NCBI GenBank assembly: GCA_002381185.1
Contig: DFOA01000001.1
Location: forward strand, 1 to 43,436
Source: Firmicutes bacterium UBA3553
Lineage (GTDB): Bacteria; Bacillota; Clostridia; Tissierellales; Sedimentibacteraceae
Direction of reading: 5' to 3'
Length of the DNA: 43,436 nucleotides
In this document: in pieces, positions 32,930 through 40,337 of the stretch
Layout: every line of letters begins with the position of its first letter
Position numbering within the stretch: position 1 is the stretch's first letter
Made by a program: the position numbers and the translations under genes
Notes under the pieces: generated by a model
Databases searched by the model: none
Told to the model about the DNA's origin: nothing
What the model saw: only the letters and a program-made list of their open reading frames with translations

Positions 32930-33606
32930 AATATTGTCTTCATATCCTTATCCAGTGCATCAATTTTCATAATTGTGTGATAATCTATGTTGAATGCTCT
33001 TTCAGATATAAGTTTCAAAAATTCATCAACCTTCATACTGCCGGTTTCGGTTGTTAAAAACACTGCCTGGATTGTTGCTTTCATCTCATTGTTTTTATCG
33101 GCTTTAAGGTAGCTGATGTAATCCTTTGTATTTATTTCCTTTGTAACTATCTTGTTTTTTTTGTTTTTTTTCTGTCTGTTGTAAACAACTCCTGTTTCAA
33201 GCATTTCTTTCAATAAGGCATTCAATTTGTCCATGTCCAGGTTTTCGGATTCAATACCGATTATATATTGGGCATAGGCGCATCTTGCCATCAGAGATTG
33301 TGGTTCATCAGTATAGCAGGATTTAATAATTTGCATTTCCTTTGGCATTACTGAATTCATTCTTTCAGCAAATTCCTCAGGAGATATATCTTCATTCAAT
33401 TCAAGTTCAAAATACTCTCCTATGCTTTCAGTTCCCAATGACAGCGGGAAACCGAAGGATGTCTTCATGTGAGGATTGAAGCCTTCAGAGTACTTGGCAT
33501 TTATCCCTGCTCTTTTGACAGCTCTTTGAATAAACCTCAAAACATCCAGGTGTGATATATATTTCAAATTTCCGGTCTTGCTGTACTTACTTATTATTTT
33601 GCACAT
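32926..33606 (-). CDS. TIGR03936 family protein (DUF2344)
   Basis: Protein of 226 residues. YSKTGNLKYISHLDVLRFIQ, AGINAKYSEGFNPHMK and FGFPLSLGTES are the conserved N-terminal blocks of DUF2344, a family nearly always beside, or fused to, TIGR03960 radical SAM proteins. The function is unknown; a role in RNA or ribosome modification has been guessed from its neighbours. Start chosen at the ATG at 33606 with AGGAGG 11 bases upstream; a GTG 12 bases earlier overlaps that ribosome site. The start overlaps the end of the radical SAM gene by 20 bases, so translation is coupled. Its last codons and stop merge into repeat copy B. Confidence 0.88.
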   Translation of the reverse strand: MCKIISKYSKTGNLKYISHLDVLRFIQRAVKRAGINAKYSEGFNPHMKTSFGFPLSLGTESIGEYFELELNEDISPEEFAERMNSVMPKEMQIIKSCYTDEPQSLMARCAYAQYIIGIESENLDMDKLNALLKEMLETGVVYNRQKKNKKNKIVTKEINTKDYISYLKADKNNEMKATIQAVFLTTETGSMKVDEFLKLISERAFNIDYHTIMKIDALDKDMKTIL

Positions 33607-35449
33607 GAGGGCAGGCACCTCCTATTAATTTATGGTTGACTCCGCAGTTGGTGCAATTAAGCCTGCAGTCAGGTGTAGTCATAGCTTCCAAGGCCTTTTC
33701 ATACTCACTTATCAAATACTTTTTGCTTACTCCCACGTCTATGAAATCCCAAGGAAGCATTTCTGTAATTTCCCTTTTTCTTCTTGCAAAAAAATCAGGA
33801 TCGGTATTTGTTTCTTCAAATGCTTCCATCCATTTGCTGAAATCAAATACATCATACCAGCCGTCAAAGCGGCAGCCTTTTTCCCATGCATATATGAGCG
33901 CCTTGGAAAGTCTTCTGTCTCCTCTGGCAAACACTGCCTCAAGGTAGCTTAATTTTGGCTCATGATAACTGAAAGATACCTTTTTATCCTTGATTTCTCT
34001 TTGAAGAGCCTTTGCCTTGTCATAAAACTCATCCATGGTATCCTGTTCAACCCACTGGAACGGAGTAAAAGGCTTTGGAACAAAGCATGAAGCACTGGCA
34101 TTTATTTTTAAGTTACCTTTGATTTCTTCTTTAGGTCTGTTGAAAAATTTATCCTTAACCTTGTATGCAAGCTCCTTGATTCCCATTACATCTTCCATTG
34201 TTTCTCCAGGAAGCCCAATCATGAAATATAACTTAACGGTTGACCAGCCCAGGTTGAATGCTGTTTCTACAGGACCTAAAATCTGTTCTTCAGTTAGATT
34301 CTTGTTAATAACATCGCGCATTCTTTGAGTTCCTGCTTCAGGAGCAAATGTAAGACCTGATTTCCTCACTTCCTGCAGCCTTTCAATTATATCAAAGGTC
34401 ATTGAGTCAAGCCTCAGGGACGGAAGGGATATGCTCACATTTTGATTTTCATATTTGTCTAAAAGCTTTAATGTTAAATCAGGAAGACATGAATAATCGC
34501 CGGAGCTTAACGAAGTAAGTGAAATTTCATCATGCCCGGTAGAGTTTAACATGCTTTCTGCCTGACTTACAAGAGTGTCGGGGCTTTTCTCCCTAACAGG
34601 CCTGTATACCATGCCTGCCTGACAGAAACGGCAGCCTCTAGTGCAGCCTCTGAATATTTCCAAAACAACTCTGTCATGGACAATATCAATATACGGCAGA
34701 ATGCTCTTGTCAGGATAGTAACTTTTGTCTAAATCCTTTATGATTCTTTTGGTTATAACTTCCTTGGCATTTTCGTTTAAAACTTTTCTTTCCTTTATAG
34801 TACCGTCATCATTATATACTTCTTCATAAAACTGAGGAACATAAATACCGTCAAGGCATGCTGCCTTTTCTAAAAATGACAGCCTGTCAAATCCTTTATT
34901 TTTTTCTTCCTCATAAAGATTCATCAATTCAGGCAGAAGCTCCTCTGATTCACCAACAGTAAATAAATCTATCACCTCATACAAAGGCTCGGGATTGTAA
35001 GCACATGGTCCTCCTGCTACAACAATAGGCATGTCATTTGTTCTGTCCTTTGATCTTATGGGTATATTTCCTAAATCAAGCATATTCAGAACATTTGAAT
35101 AGCTCATTTCGTATTGAAGAGTGAAGCCTATAAAATCAAATTCTCTTAGTTCATCCTTACTTTCCAGACCGTACAAGGGTATGTTGTTCTTGCGCATGAC
35201 CTCTTCCATATCAGTCCATGGAGCAAATACTCTTTCGCACCATATATTTGATTTGCTGTTTAACATGTGGTACAAAATATGAAGCCCTGTGTGGGACATG
35301 CCTACTTCGTAGACATCCGGAAATGCGAAAGCAAATCTTATATTTACATCTTCCTTGTTTTTTACGACAGAATTAAGTTCACTGCCCACATATCTCGCGG
35401 GTTTTTCGACACTTAACAGTTCTCTGTCTAATTTCTTTATATCTATCAT
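33587..35449 (-). CDS. TIGR03960 family B12-binding radical SAM protein
   Basis: Protein of 620 residues. VRFAFAFPDVYEVGMSH-like N-terminal blocks and VVAGGPCAYNPEP fit a cobalamin-type Rossmann region. The radical SAM core has FRGCTRGCRFCQAGM with the CxxxCxxC cluster near residues 272-279, then SLTSLSSGDYSCLPDL and FMIGLPGETMEDV. The C-terminus has LNCTNCGVNH, a second Cys pair that may bind metal. The substrate is unknown. ATG follows AAGGATAACC, 11 bases after the MerR gene's stop, and it overlaps the DUF2344 gene downstream. The conserved neighbourhood with RNase G and L21 suggests a role in translation, which is inference. Confidence 0.92.
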   Translation of the reverse strand: MIDIKKLDRELLSVEKPARYVGSELNSVVKNKEDVNIRFAFAFPDVYEVGMSHTGLHILYHMLNSKSNIWCERVFAPWTDMEEVMRKNNIPLYGLESKDELREFDFIGFTLQYEMSYSNVLNMLDLGNIPIRSKDRTNDMPIVVAGGPCAYNPEPLYEVIDLFTVGESEELLPELMNLYEEEKNKGFDRLSFLEKAACLDGIYVPQFYEEVYNDDGTIKERKVLNENAKEVITKRIIKDLDKSYYPDKSILPYIDIVHDRVVLEIFRGCTRGCRFCQAGMVYRPVREKSPDTLVSQAESMLNSTGHDEISLTSLSSGDYSCLPDLTLKLLDKYENQNVSISLPSLRLDSMTFDIIERLQEVRKSGLTFAPEAGTQRMRDVINKNLTEEQILGPVETAFNLGWSTVKLYFMIGLPGETMEDVMGIKELAYKVKDKFFNRPKEEIKGNLKINASASCFVPKPFTPFQWVEQDTMDEFYDKAKALQREIKDKKVSFSYHEPKLSYLEAVFARGDRRLSKALIYAWEKGCRFDGWYDVFDFSKWMEAFEETNTDPDFFARRKREITEMLPWDFIDVGVSKKYLISEYEKALEAMTTPDCRLNCTNCGVNHKLIGGACPHVQNNK

Positions 35450-35460
35450 GGTTATCCTTT

Positions 35461-36273
35461 CTATTTTTCCTCAACCTGCAGCTGCAGCTCTGTTAAATAT
35501 TCATCTATAACACTTGTTTCATGAACATCAATTTTATAAAGTTCAACAGGGTCAGATATTACTTTGTAGTTATTATTTTCTGCAAATTCCAGCATTAAGG
35601 GAATAAACTTCTTTGTTTTTTCATATGATCCTCTGTATGATAGCGTCAAATACTTTCCTTTAGGAATTATTTTATCATAGCTTTTATCTTCACTGTCAAG
35701 AATAAAGAACACTGATGTATATGAATTATATATGTTATCTTTAATTTTATTAAGGTTCATTGTCACCCCTACATAGTTGTTGCCTAACAGGTACAATTTA
35801 TCCTCATGTTTTTTATGAAGTTTTTTAATTAAGAAATCCGCTTCCTCGTCTCTGCTGAATGAATCATTTAAAACTATTACTTTCCTTTCACTTATGTCAA
35901 CTACTTCTATTTCCTCTGTTTTGTTTTCAGCTGCATCTTCCTTCAGGGATTTCATACGGGATAAAATAGTGTTTTTCTGTGTTTTCAGCTGCTCTATTTT
36001 TTTATTGATAATTGCTATTTCCTCATTTAAAATATCCAATGTATTTTCTAGTGTTTTATTTTCAAGGTAATCCTTGATCACTTCCATTGGCATATTCAAA
36101 TTTCTCAAGTCCTTAATAATGTTCAGCTTCCAGATATCCTGTATGCTGTACAGCCTGTATCCGTTAGTGTCCCTTTCAGGCTTTAGCATTCCAATCTCTT
36201 CGTAATATCTCAAGGAATCCTTTCCGATATCATATAAGGTTGAAATCTCATTTATCTTATAATAACTTTTCAT
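35461..36273 (-). CDS. MerR family regulator with C-terminal effector domain
   Basis: Protein of 270 residues. Residues 1-72 are a MerR winged helix: YYKINEISTLYDIGKDSLRYYEEIGML, then YRLYSIQDIWKLNIIKDLR. A coiled dimerisation helix covers about 75-115 (IAIINKKIEQLKTQKNTIL). The remaining 150 residues resemble the GyrI-like/BltR-type ligand-binding fold, suggesting control by a small, perhaps hydrophobic, molecule. It has its own promoter (36311-36339) and the TIGR03960 gene starts 11 bases after its stop, so it may regulate that operon or simply be read into it. No drug exporter is adjacent. Ligand and targets are unknown. Confidence 0.87.
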   Translation of the reverse strand: MKSYYKINEISTLYDIGKDSLRYYEEIGMLKPERDTNGYRLYSIQDIWKLNIIKDLRNLNMPMEVIKDYLENKTLENTLDILNEEIAIINKKIEQLKTQKNTILSRMKSLKEDAAENKTEEIEVVDISERKVIVLNDSFSRDEEADFLIKKLHKKHEDKLYLLGNNYVGVTMNLNKIKDNIYNSYTSVFFILDSEDKSYDKIIPKGKYLTLSYRGSYEKTKKFIPLMLEFAENNNYKVISDPVELYKIDVHETSVIDEYLTELQLQVEEK

Positions 36274-36310
36274 TTATCCATCCCTTCGAACATCCAATAA
36301 ATTCTAAAAT

Positions 36311-36339
36311 ATTTTAACATACTAAAATTCAAATGACAA
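36311..36339 (-). promoter_or_regulatory. promoter of the MerR gene
   Basis: Minus strand: TTGTCA, 17-base spacer, TAAAAT. The spacer is normal and not the 19-20 bases seen at MerR-activated promoters, so simple or repressive autoregulation is more likely. Confidence 0.6.
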
Positions 36340-36467
36340 CTTCAAATTGCAGGAATGTTAAAAATTAACGATGTTTTCGCCATATATTTATTATTTCCAA
36401 GGTTATAAAACTTATTGAAAAATACCGTCAATTGTTATAATATAGAAATAAAAATACGGAGGCTGAA

Positions 36468-37772
36468 ATGAACTACGAAGAAGCAATACAATTTATCCAT
36501 TCCACATACAAATTCGGTTCCAAGCTGGGGCTTCAAAATATTACAAAATTAACTGAGCTATTAGGTAACCCACAGGATTCTTATAAAATTATCCATGTTG
36601 CCGGGACTAACGGAAAGGGTTCAACAAGCAATATGATTCATGATGTGCTCATGGCATCAGGCTACAAAACAGGTTTATTCATAAGTCCGTTTTTAGAGGA
36701 ATTTACCGAAAGAATTCAAATAAATAAACAGCATATTGATAAAGAATCACTGGCCGCAATAACAGGATTAGTGAAGGAAAAAATAGATATTATGCTTAAG
36801 GAAGGCTACAACCACCCCACTGAGTTCGAGGTTGTCACTGCCATGGGATTTAAATATTTTCAGGAACAGAAAATAGATTTTTTGGTTCTTGAAGTAGGTT
36901 TAGGCGGCAGGTTTGATGCAACCAATGTTGTAAGAAACACTTTAGTTTCAGTAATTACATCCATAAGCTACGATCACATGGAGTACCTTGGCGACACCTT
37001 GGAAAAGATAGCATTTGAAAAAGCAGGTATTATAAAGGAAAATTCAAGCGTGGTCATATATCCTCAGGAAGAAAACATAGTAAATACCATAAAGGAAGTT
37101 GCAAAAAATAAAAATGCTTCTATTTATGAAACTTACAAAGAAAACATTGTAAAGGTAAAAGGAAATCTTACGGGACAATGGTTTAAATATTTGAAAAGTG
37201 ATGTGTTCAATCTGCCTGATGTAAAAATGAACTTCCTGGGAGAGCATCAGCTGTACAATGCGCTAACGGCGTTAAAGGCTCTTGAAATTGTAAAAGCTGC
37301 CGGATACAACATAACAGAGGAAAGCATATCTGAAGGCTTCCGTAGCTGCCGGTTTGCAGGCAGGTTTGAAATACTTAAAGAAAATCCCGTCATAGTACTT
37401 GACGGCGGCCACAACATAAACGGCATTGAATATTTCTCAAAAGCTGTGAAAGAAAATTTTAAGGACAACAAATTAATTCTGTTCTTTGGAATGCTTAAAG
37501 ACAAAAATCCTGAAGATGTGCTTTCTTACATACTGCCTCTTTGCAAGGAAGTATACACATTGACTCCAAACAATCCAAGAGCAATGAAATCTTCCGATTT
37601 AGCTGAATTAATCAGAAAACATTATGATTTAAAAGTAACTCCTCTCAACAGCTATGATGAAATTATACCTTTATTAAAACAAACTGATAAGAGCGAATAT
37701 GTTGCCTTTGTAGGATCATTGTACATGATAGGTGAGGTAAGAACCCTTATAAACAAAGAAATAAACAGTTAA
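36468..37772 (+). CDS. folC: folylpolyglutamate synthase / dihydrofolate synthase
   Basis: Protein of 434 residues that adds glutamate to folates with ATP. VAGTNGKGSTSNMI is the P-loop near 44-57; GLFISPFLEEFTERI, EVVTAMGFKYF and VLEVGLGGRFDATN are the family's standard blocks, with SYDHMEYLG and AFEKAGIIK holding the metal-binding His and carbamylated Lys positions. The C-terminal ligase domain has VLDGGHNINGI. Length is normal. ATG follows ACGGAGGCTGAA. A TATAAT at 36436-36441 with a poorly spaced TTGAAA is the only promoter candidate. It is divergent from the MerR gene and supports the same folate pool as thyA-folA. Confidence 0.95.
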   Translation: MNYEEAIQFIHSTYKFGSKLGLQNITKLTELLGNPQDSYKIIHVAGTNGKGSTSNMIHDVLMASGYKTGLFISPFLEEFTERIQINKQHIDKESLAAITGLVKEKIDIMLKEGYNHPTEFEVVTAMGFKYFQEQKIDFLVLEVGLGGRFDATNVVRNTLVSVITSISYDHMEYLGDTLEKIAFEKAGIIKENSSVVIYPQEENIVNTIKEVAKNKNASIYETYKENIVKVKGNLTGQWFKYLKSDVFNLPDVKMNFLGEHQLYNALTALKALEIVKAAGYNITEESISEGFRSCRFAGRFEILKENPVIVLDGGHNINGIEYFSKAVKENFKDNKLILFFGMLKDKNPEDVLSYILPLCKEVYTLTPNNPRAMKSSDLAELIRKHYDLKVTPLNSYDEIIPLLKQTDKSEYVAFVGSLYMIGEVRTLINKEINS

Positions 37773-37781
37773 AACAAAAAG

Positions 37782-37807
37782 AAGGATTTGTGATCACACA
37801 AATCCTT
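37782..37807. terminator. bidirectional terminator between folC and mazF
   Basis: AAGGATTTGTG and CACAAATCCTT form an 11-pair stem with an ATCA loop. The minus exit is CTTTTTGTTTT, the plus exit TCCTTC, so it works best for mazF. Confidence 0.8.
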
Positions 37808-37836
37808 TCCTTCAGTGTTTACTGATATGTATTAAA

Positions 37837-38196
37837 TTAAAAATCTATTAGCCCTAAACTTATTTTCAAGCAATCATCAACCTCGCCCATAAGGTTTTTA
37901 TCAAAGCGTCCTATTTTTTCTTTTAAGCGCTTTTTATCAATGGTTCGAATTTGTTCAAGCAAAACAACTGAATCCTTTGGCAGGCTGAAGTCCTCAGAAC
38001 TAATTTCAATATGTGTAGGCAGTTTTGCCTTATTAATCTGAGATGTAATTGCAGATACTATAACCGTAGGGCTGTATCTGTTTCCTATATCATTTTGTAC
38101 TACAAGAACCGGCCTTACGCCCCCCTGTTCGGATCCTATAACGGGGCTTAAGTCGGCGTAGTACACATCTCCCCTTTTTACAATCAAACTATTCAC
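37837..38196 (-). CDS. ndoA: MazF/NdoA-type endoribonuclease toxin
   Basis: Protein of 119 residues. KRGDVYYADLSPVIGSEQGG and VRPVLVVQND are the conserved PemK/MazF start with the catalytic Arg region; SAITSQINKAKLPTHIEI and LEQIRTIDKKRLKEKIG contain the second catalytic block (Thr near 50). Known homologues (B. subtilis EndoA) cut mRNA and are held inactive by the RHH antitoxin. It overlaps the antitoxin gene by eight bases, so toxin synthesis is coupled to antitoxin synthesis. A single chromosomal pair next to the lipoprotein and acpS genes matches the conserved acpS-ydcC-alr-ndoAI-ndoA order of Bacillus, except that alr is missing. Confidence 0.94.
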   Translation of the reverse strand: MNSLIVKRGDVYYADLSPVIGSEQGGVRPVLVVQNDIGNRYSPTVIVSAITSQINKAKLPTHIEISSEDFSLPKDSVVLLEQIRTIDKKRLKEKIGRFDKNLMGEVDDCLKISLGLIDF

Positions 38197-38464
38197 TTCC
38201 CAATAATTTTGTTTCGTAGCTTAAAAAATCTTCGTAGTCCCCTTCTGAGTATTCTTCTGTAATGCTTTTATTGATATTGCTCATTTCCAAATATCCGGCT
38301 TTCATCTTGTTCCTAATTTCAAGTTTTCTTTTCTCAATTAAATAAAACCTTATAGATTTACGTATAAAGTCGCTTCTGTTGGTTCCTTCTTCTTTAACTG
38401 CATTATCCAATTCTCTCAACAAATTTTCAGGAATTGAAATCAAAATTTTCTTGTTATCAGCCAA
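38189..38464 (-). CDS. ndoAI: ribbon-helix-helix antitoxin, EndoAI type
   Basis: Protein of 91 residues. KKILISIPENLLRELDNAV is the beta strand and first helix of an RHH (CopG/MetJ) DNA-binding domain, followed by RSDFIRKSIRFYL. The acidic tail ITEEYSEGDYEDFLSYE should wrap around and block the toxin. Start: a TTG at 38464 with GAGGTG six bases upstream is preferred; the GTG at 38473 overlaps that ribosome site and would add three residues. It also should bind its own promoter: a dyad TTACCACAA/TTGTATGGTAA (38519-38550) covers the -10 box. Confidence 0.88.
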   Translation of the reverse strand: MADNKKILISIPENLLRELDNAVKEEGTNRSDFIRKSIRFYLIEKRKLEIRNKMKAGYLEMSNINKSITEEYSEGDYEDFLSYETKLLGSE

Positions 38465-38518
38465 ATCACACACCTCGATTACTCAAACTCAGTTCATCTA
38501 AACATATCTTATGTAATT

Positions 38519-38550
38519 TTACCACAATCATTATACAAGTTGTATGGTAA
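38519..38550 (-). promoter_or_regulatory. mazEF promoter -10 box inside a dyad operator
   Basis: TATAAT (38530-38535, minus strand) is flanked by TTACCACAA at 38519-38527 and TTGTATGGTAA at 38540-38550. The -35 box is poor. A dyad over the -10 box fits repression by the RHH antitoxin, alone or with toxin. Confidence 0.55.
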
Positions 38551-38574
38551 CTTCTGCATTTATTGTGAAATATA

Positions 38575-39078
38575 TTATTCTTCAACGCTTATTTTTTCAT
38601 ATTGTATAGTTTTAACTAATTTATCGTTTTTATAAATAAAAATTGTAGATGGAAGCAGTCTTTCTTTACTAAAGTTTAAAACATGCTTATAAGTTCCATC
38701 AAAATAAACCAATTCTTCCGGCATTGTTTCCGCTGAAATGTCAAACTTGCTTAAATCAAAATCATAAACAAGGGAATCAGTCAGTTTGAAATTTTCTACC
38801 ACTACACTGTTTTCAGGAAATTTGTCATTGTTCAAAACACATCTGTTGCCGGACAAATAGGCAAAGTTCCATGATTGAGCGCCCGTATCTGTTCTAAAGC
38901 TATAATTTCCATCTCTGCATATAATATTGACCTTATAAGCATTCTCACTGTTTTCAGTATAAACTTTCATTAGAGCTTCACCTGTATAATTAACAGGAAT
39001 AACAAAGGGGTCAACTTTTTTTGAACATCCACACACTGTTAATACTATCAAAAGCAAACATAATATTTTTAACTTCAT
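38575..39078 (-). CDS. lipoprotein, YdcC/LolA-like
   Basis: Protein of 167 residues. A 20-residue hydrophobic signal ends in LTVCGC, a lipobox whose Cys would be lipid-modified, so it is an outer-face membrane lipoprotein. The rest is beta-rich with alternating polar/hydrophobic residues (VNIICRDGNYSFR, SLVYDFDLSKFDI, IFIYKNDKLVKTIQY), fitting the half-barrel of LolA/YdcC proteins. The ligand is unknown. The position between acpS and the antitoxin is the same as ydcC in B. subtilis. Start chosen at the third nearby ATG (39078), which has AGGATGATGAA in front; two ATGs just upstream overlap that site. No terminator is seen before the antitoxin gene. Confidence 0.78.
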   Translation of the reverse strand: MKLKILCLLLIVLTVCGCSKKVDPFVIPVNYTGEALMKVYTENSENAYKVNIICRDGNYSFRTDTGAQSWNFAYLSGNRCVLNNDKFPENSVVVENFKLTDSLVYDFDLSKFDISAETMPEELVYFDGTYKHVLNFSKERLLPSTIFIYKNDKLVKTIQYEKISVEE

Positions 39079-39139
39079 TTTCATCATCCTGCTTCCATGC
39101 TATATATAATAGATATATGATGAAATATAAAAATATATG

Positions 39140-39164
39140 CCAAGACTTTTTGGGAACGGTTCTT
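39140..39164. repeat. possible decayed fragment of the GGGACGGTTCTT repeat
   Basis: CAAGACTTTTTGGGAACGGT then TCTTT resembles one arm of the palindrome at 43306-43383 (GGGGACGGTTCTTGC). It lies directly after the acpS stop. No partner arm is present, so chance cannot be excluded. Confidence 0.3.
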
Positions 39165-39166
39165 TT

Positions 39167-39532
39167 TCATTCAGCTATGCAAAAAGCTGCGGCATATTCG
39201 GATGTATGAGTAATAGAAACTTGTATATTACTAACATTGAGTTCCTGCGCTCTTTTTAATGCATTATCAATCAAATTGACATAGGGCTTTCCCATTTCAT
39301 CCTTCAATATTTCAATATGGCATGGGCCAAAATTTGAAAACCCTGTTCCAAGGCATTTAGAAACTGCTTCCTTTGCGGCAAACATTCCTGCTGCTGTTTG
39401 AGCATTAAATTTTCTGGAACTTAAATATTCTATTTCATTTTTTGAATATATTTTATTTAAAAATTTCTCGCTGCCTAGGTTTTTCTTTATTCTTTCCACT
39501 TCTGTCATGTCAATTCCGGTACCTTTTATCAT
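39167..39532 (-). CDS. acpS: holo-[acyl-carrier-protein] synthase
   Basis: Protein of 121 residues that moves 4'-phosphopantetheine from CoA to ACP. GTGIDMTEVERIKK holds the metal-binding Asp8; FAAKEAVSKCLGTGF holds the second acidic residue and CoA-binding Lys; SITHTSEYAAAF is the C-terminal block. Length is typical of trimeric AcpS. ATG follows AAGGAGATTGTAAA. It is the first gene of the acpS-lipoprotein-antitoxin-toxin row and diverges from upp. Confidence 0.95.
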   Translation of the reverse strand: MIKGTGIDMTEVERIKKNLGSEKFLNKIYSKNEIEYLSSRKFNAQTAAGMFAAKEAVSKCLGTGFSNFGPCHIEILKDEMGKPYVNLIDNALKRAQELNVSNIQVSITHTSEYAAAFCIAE

Positions 39533-39560
39533 TTTACAATCTCCTTAAAGAAAAAATTAA

Positions 39561-39589
39561 TTGACAAAGAGCTTCATGTACGTGATAAT
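39561..39589 (+). promoter_or_regulatory. promoter of upp
   Basis: TTGACA, 17-base spacer, GATAAT, giving a leader of about 55 bases. No PyrR-type hairpin is seen. Confidence 0.8.
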
Positions 39590-39651
39590 TATATTATATG
39601 ATTAGATTTAATACAATTCTTAATTTATAAATCTCACAAAGGAGTAAATAT

Positions 39652-40281
39652 ATGAGTAACGTAACAGTAGTCTCTCATCCGCTGATTCAGCACAAGCTGA
39701 CAATGCTGAGAGACAAAAATACTTCCTCTAAGGATTTCAGGGAGTTAGTAAGAGAAATTGCCATGCTGATGGCTTATGAGGTAACAAGAAACCTTCCTCT
39801 GAAGGACATAGAAATTGAAACACCTATTGCCATGACTACAGGTAAAGCACTTGCCGGCGAAGATATAGCAATAGTTCCTGTATTAAGAGCAGGTCTGGGA
39901 ATGGTTGACGGTATGCTCGACTTAATTCCAAACGCTAAAATTGGCCACATAGGACTGTATAGAAATGAAGAAACCTTAGAACCTGTTGAATATTACTGCA
40001 AGCTTCCTTCAGACATCGGAAACAGAATAGTAATAATTACAGAGCCGATGCTTTCCACAGGCGGTTCAATGAATGGAGCAATAGCTTTATTAAAAAAACA
40101 CGGTGCTAAAAAAATCAAGTCCATTCACTTGGTATGTGCTCCTGAAGGTCTTAAAAAGGTTACCGATGCTCATCCTGACATTGAAATATATACAGCATCC
40201 ATAGATGAAAAATTTAATGATATAGGATACATAGTACCTGGACTAGGCGATGCCGGAGACAGACTTTTCGGAACAAAGTAG
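39652..40281 (+). CDS. upp: uracil phosphoribosyltransferase
   Basis: Protein of 209 residues making UMP from uracil and PRPP. VVSHPLIQHKLTMLRDKNT is the family start; VLRAGLGMVDGM holds the active-site Arg; IITEPMLSTGGSMNGAI is the PRPP loop; GYIVPGLGDAGDR is the uracil-binding C-terminus. Most homologues have DPMLATGG; here the first acidic residue of the PRPP loop is Glu (TEPMLSTGG), a conservative change I would still check. Length is normal. ATG follows AAAGGAGTAAAT. Own promoter at 39561-39589 and terminator at 40302-40328. Confidence 0.95.
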   Translation: MSNVTVVSHPLIQHKLTMLRDKNTSSKDFRELVREIAMLMAYEVTRNLPLKDIEIETPIAMTTGKALAGEDIAIVPVLRAGLGMVDGMLDLIPNAKIGHIGLYRNEETLEPVEYYCKLPSDIGNRIVIITEPMLSTGGSMNGAIALLKKHGAKKIKSIHLVCAPEGLKKVTDAHPDIEIYTASIDEKFNDIGYIVPGLGDAGDRLFGTK

Positions 40282-40301
40282 AGATCATTAAATAAGTACA
40301 G

Positions 40302-40328
40302 GGCGTGAAAACATCACGCCTTTTTTTT
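40302..40328 (+). terminator. terminator of upp
   Basis: GGCGTGA and TCACGCC close a five-base loop, followed by eight T. The MATE gene's ribosome site GAGGTG follows at once, so the MATE gene probably depends on read-through or on an unseen promoter. Confidence 0.9.
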
Positions 40329-40337
40329 GAGGTGAAC

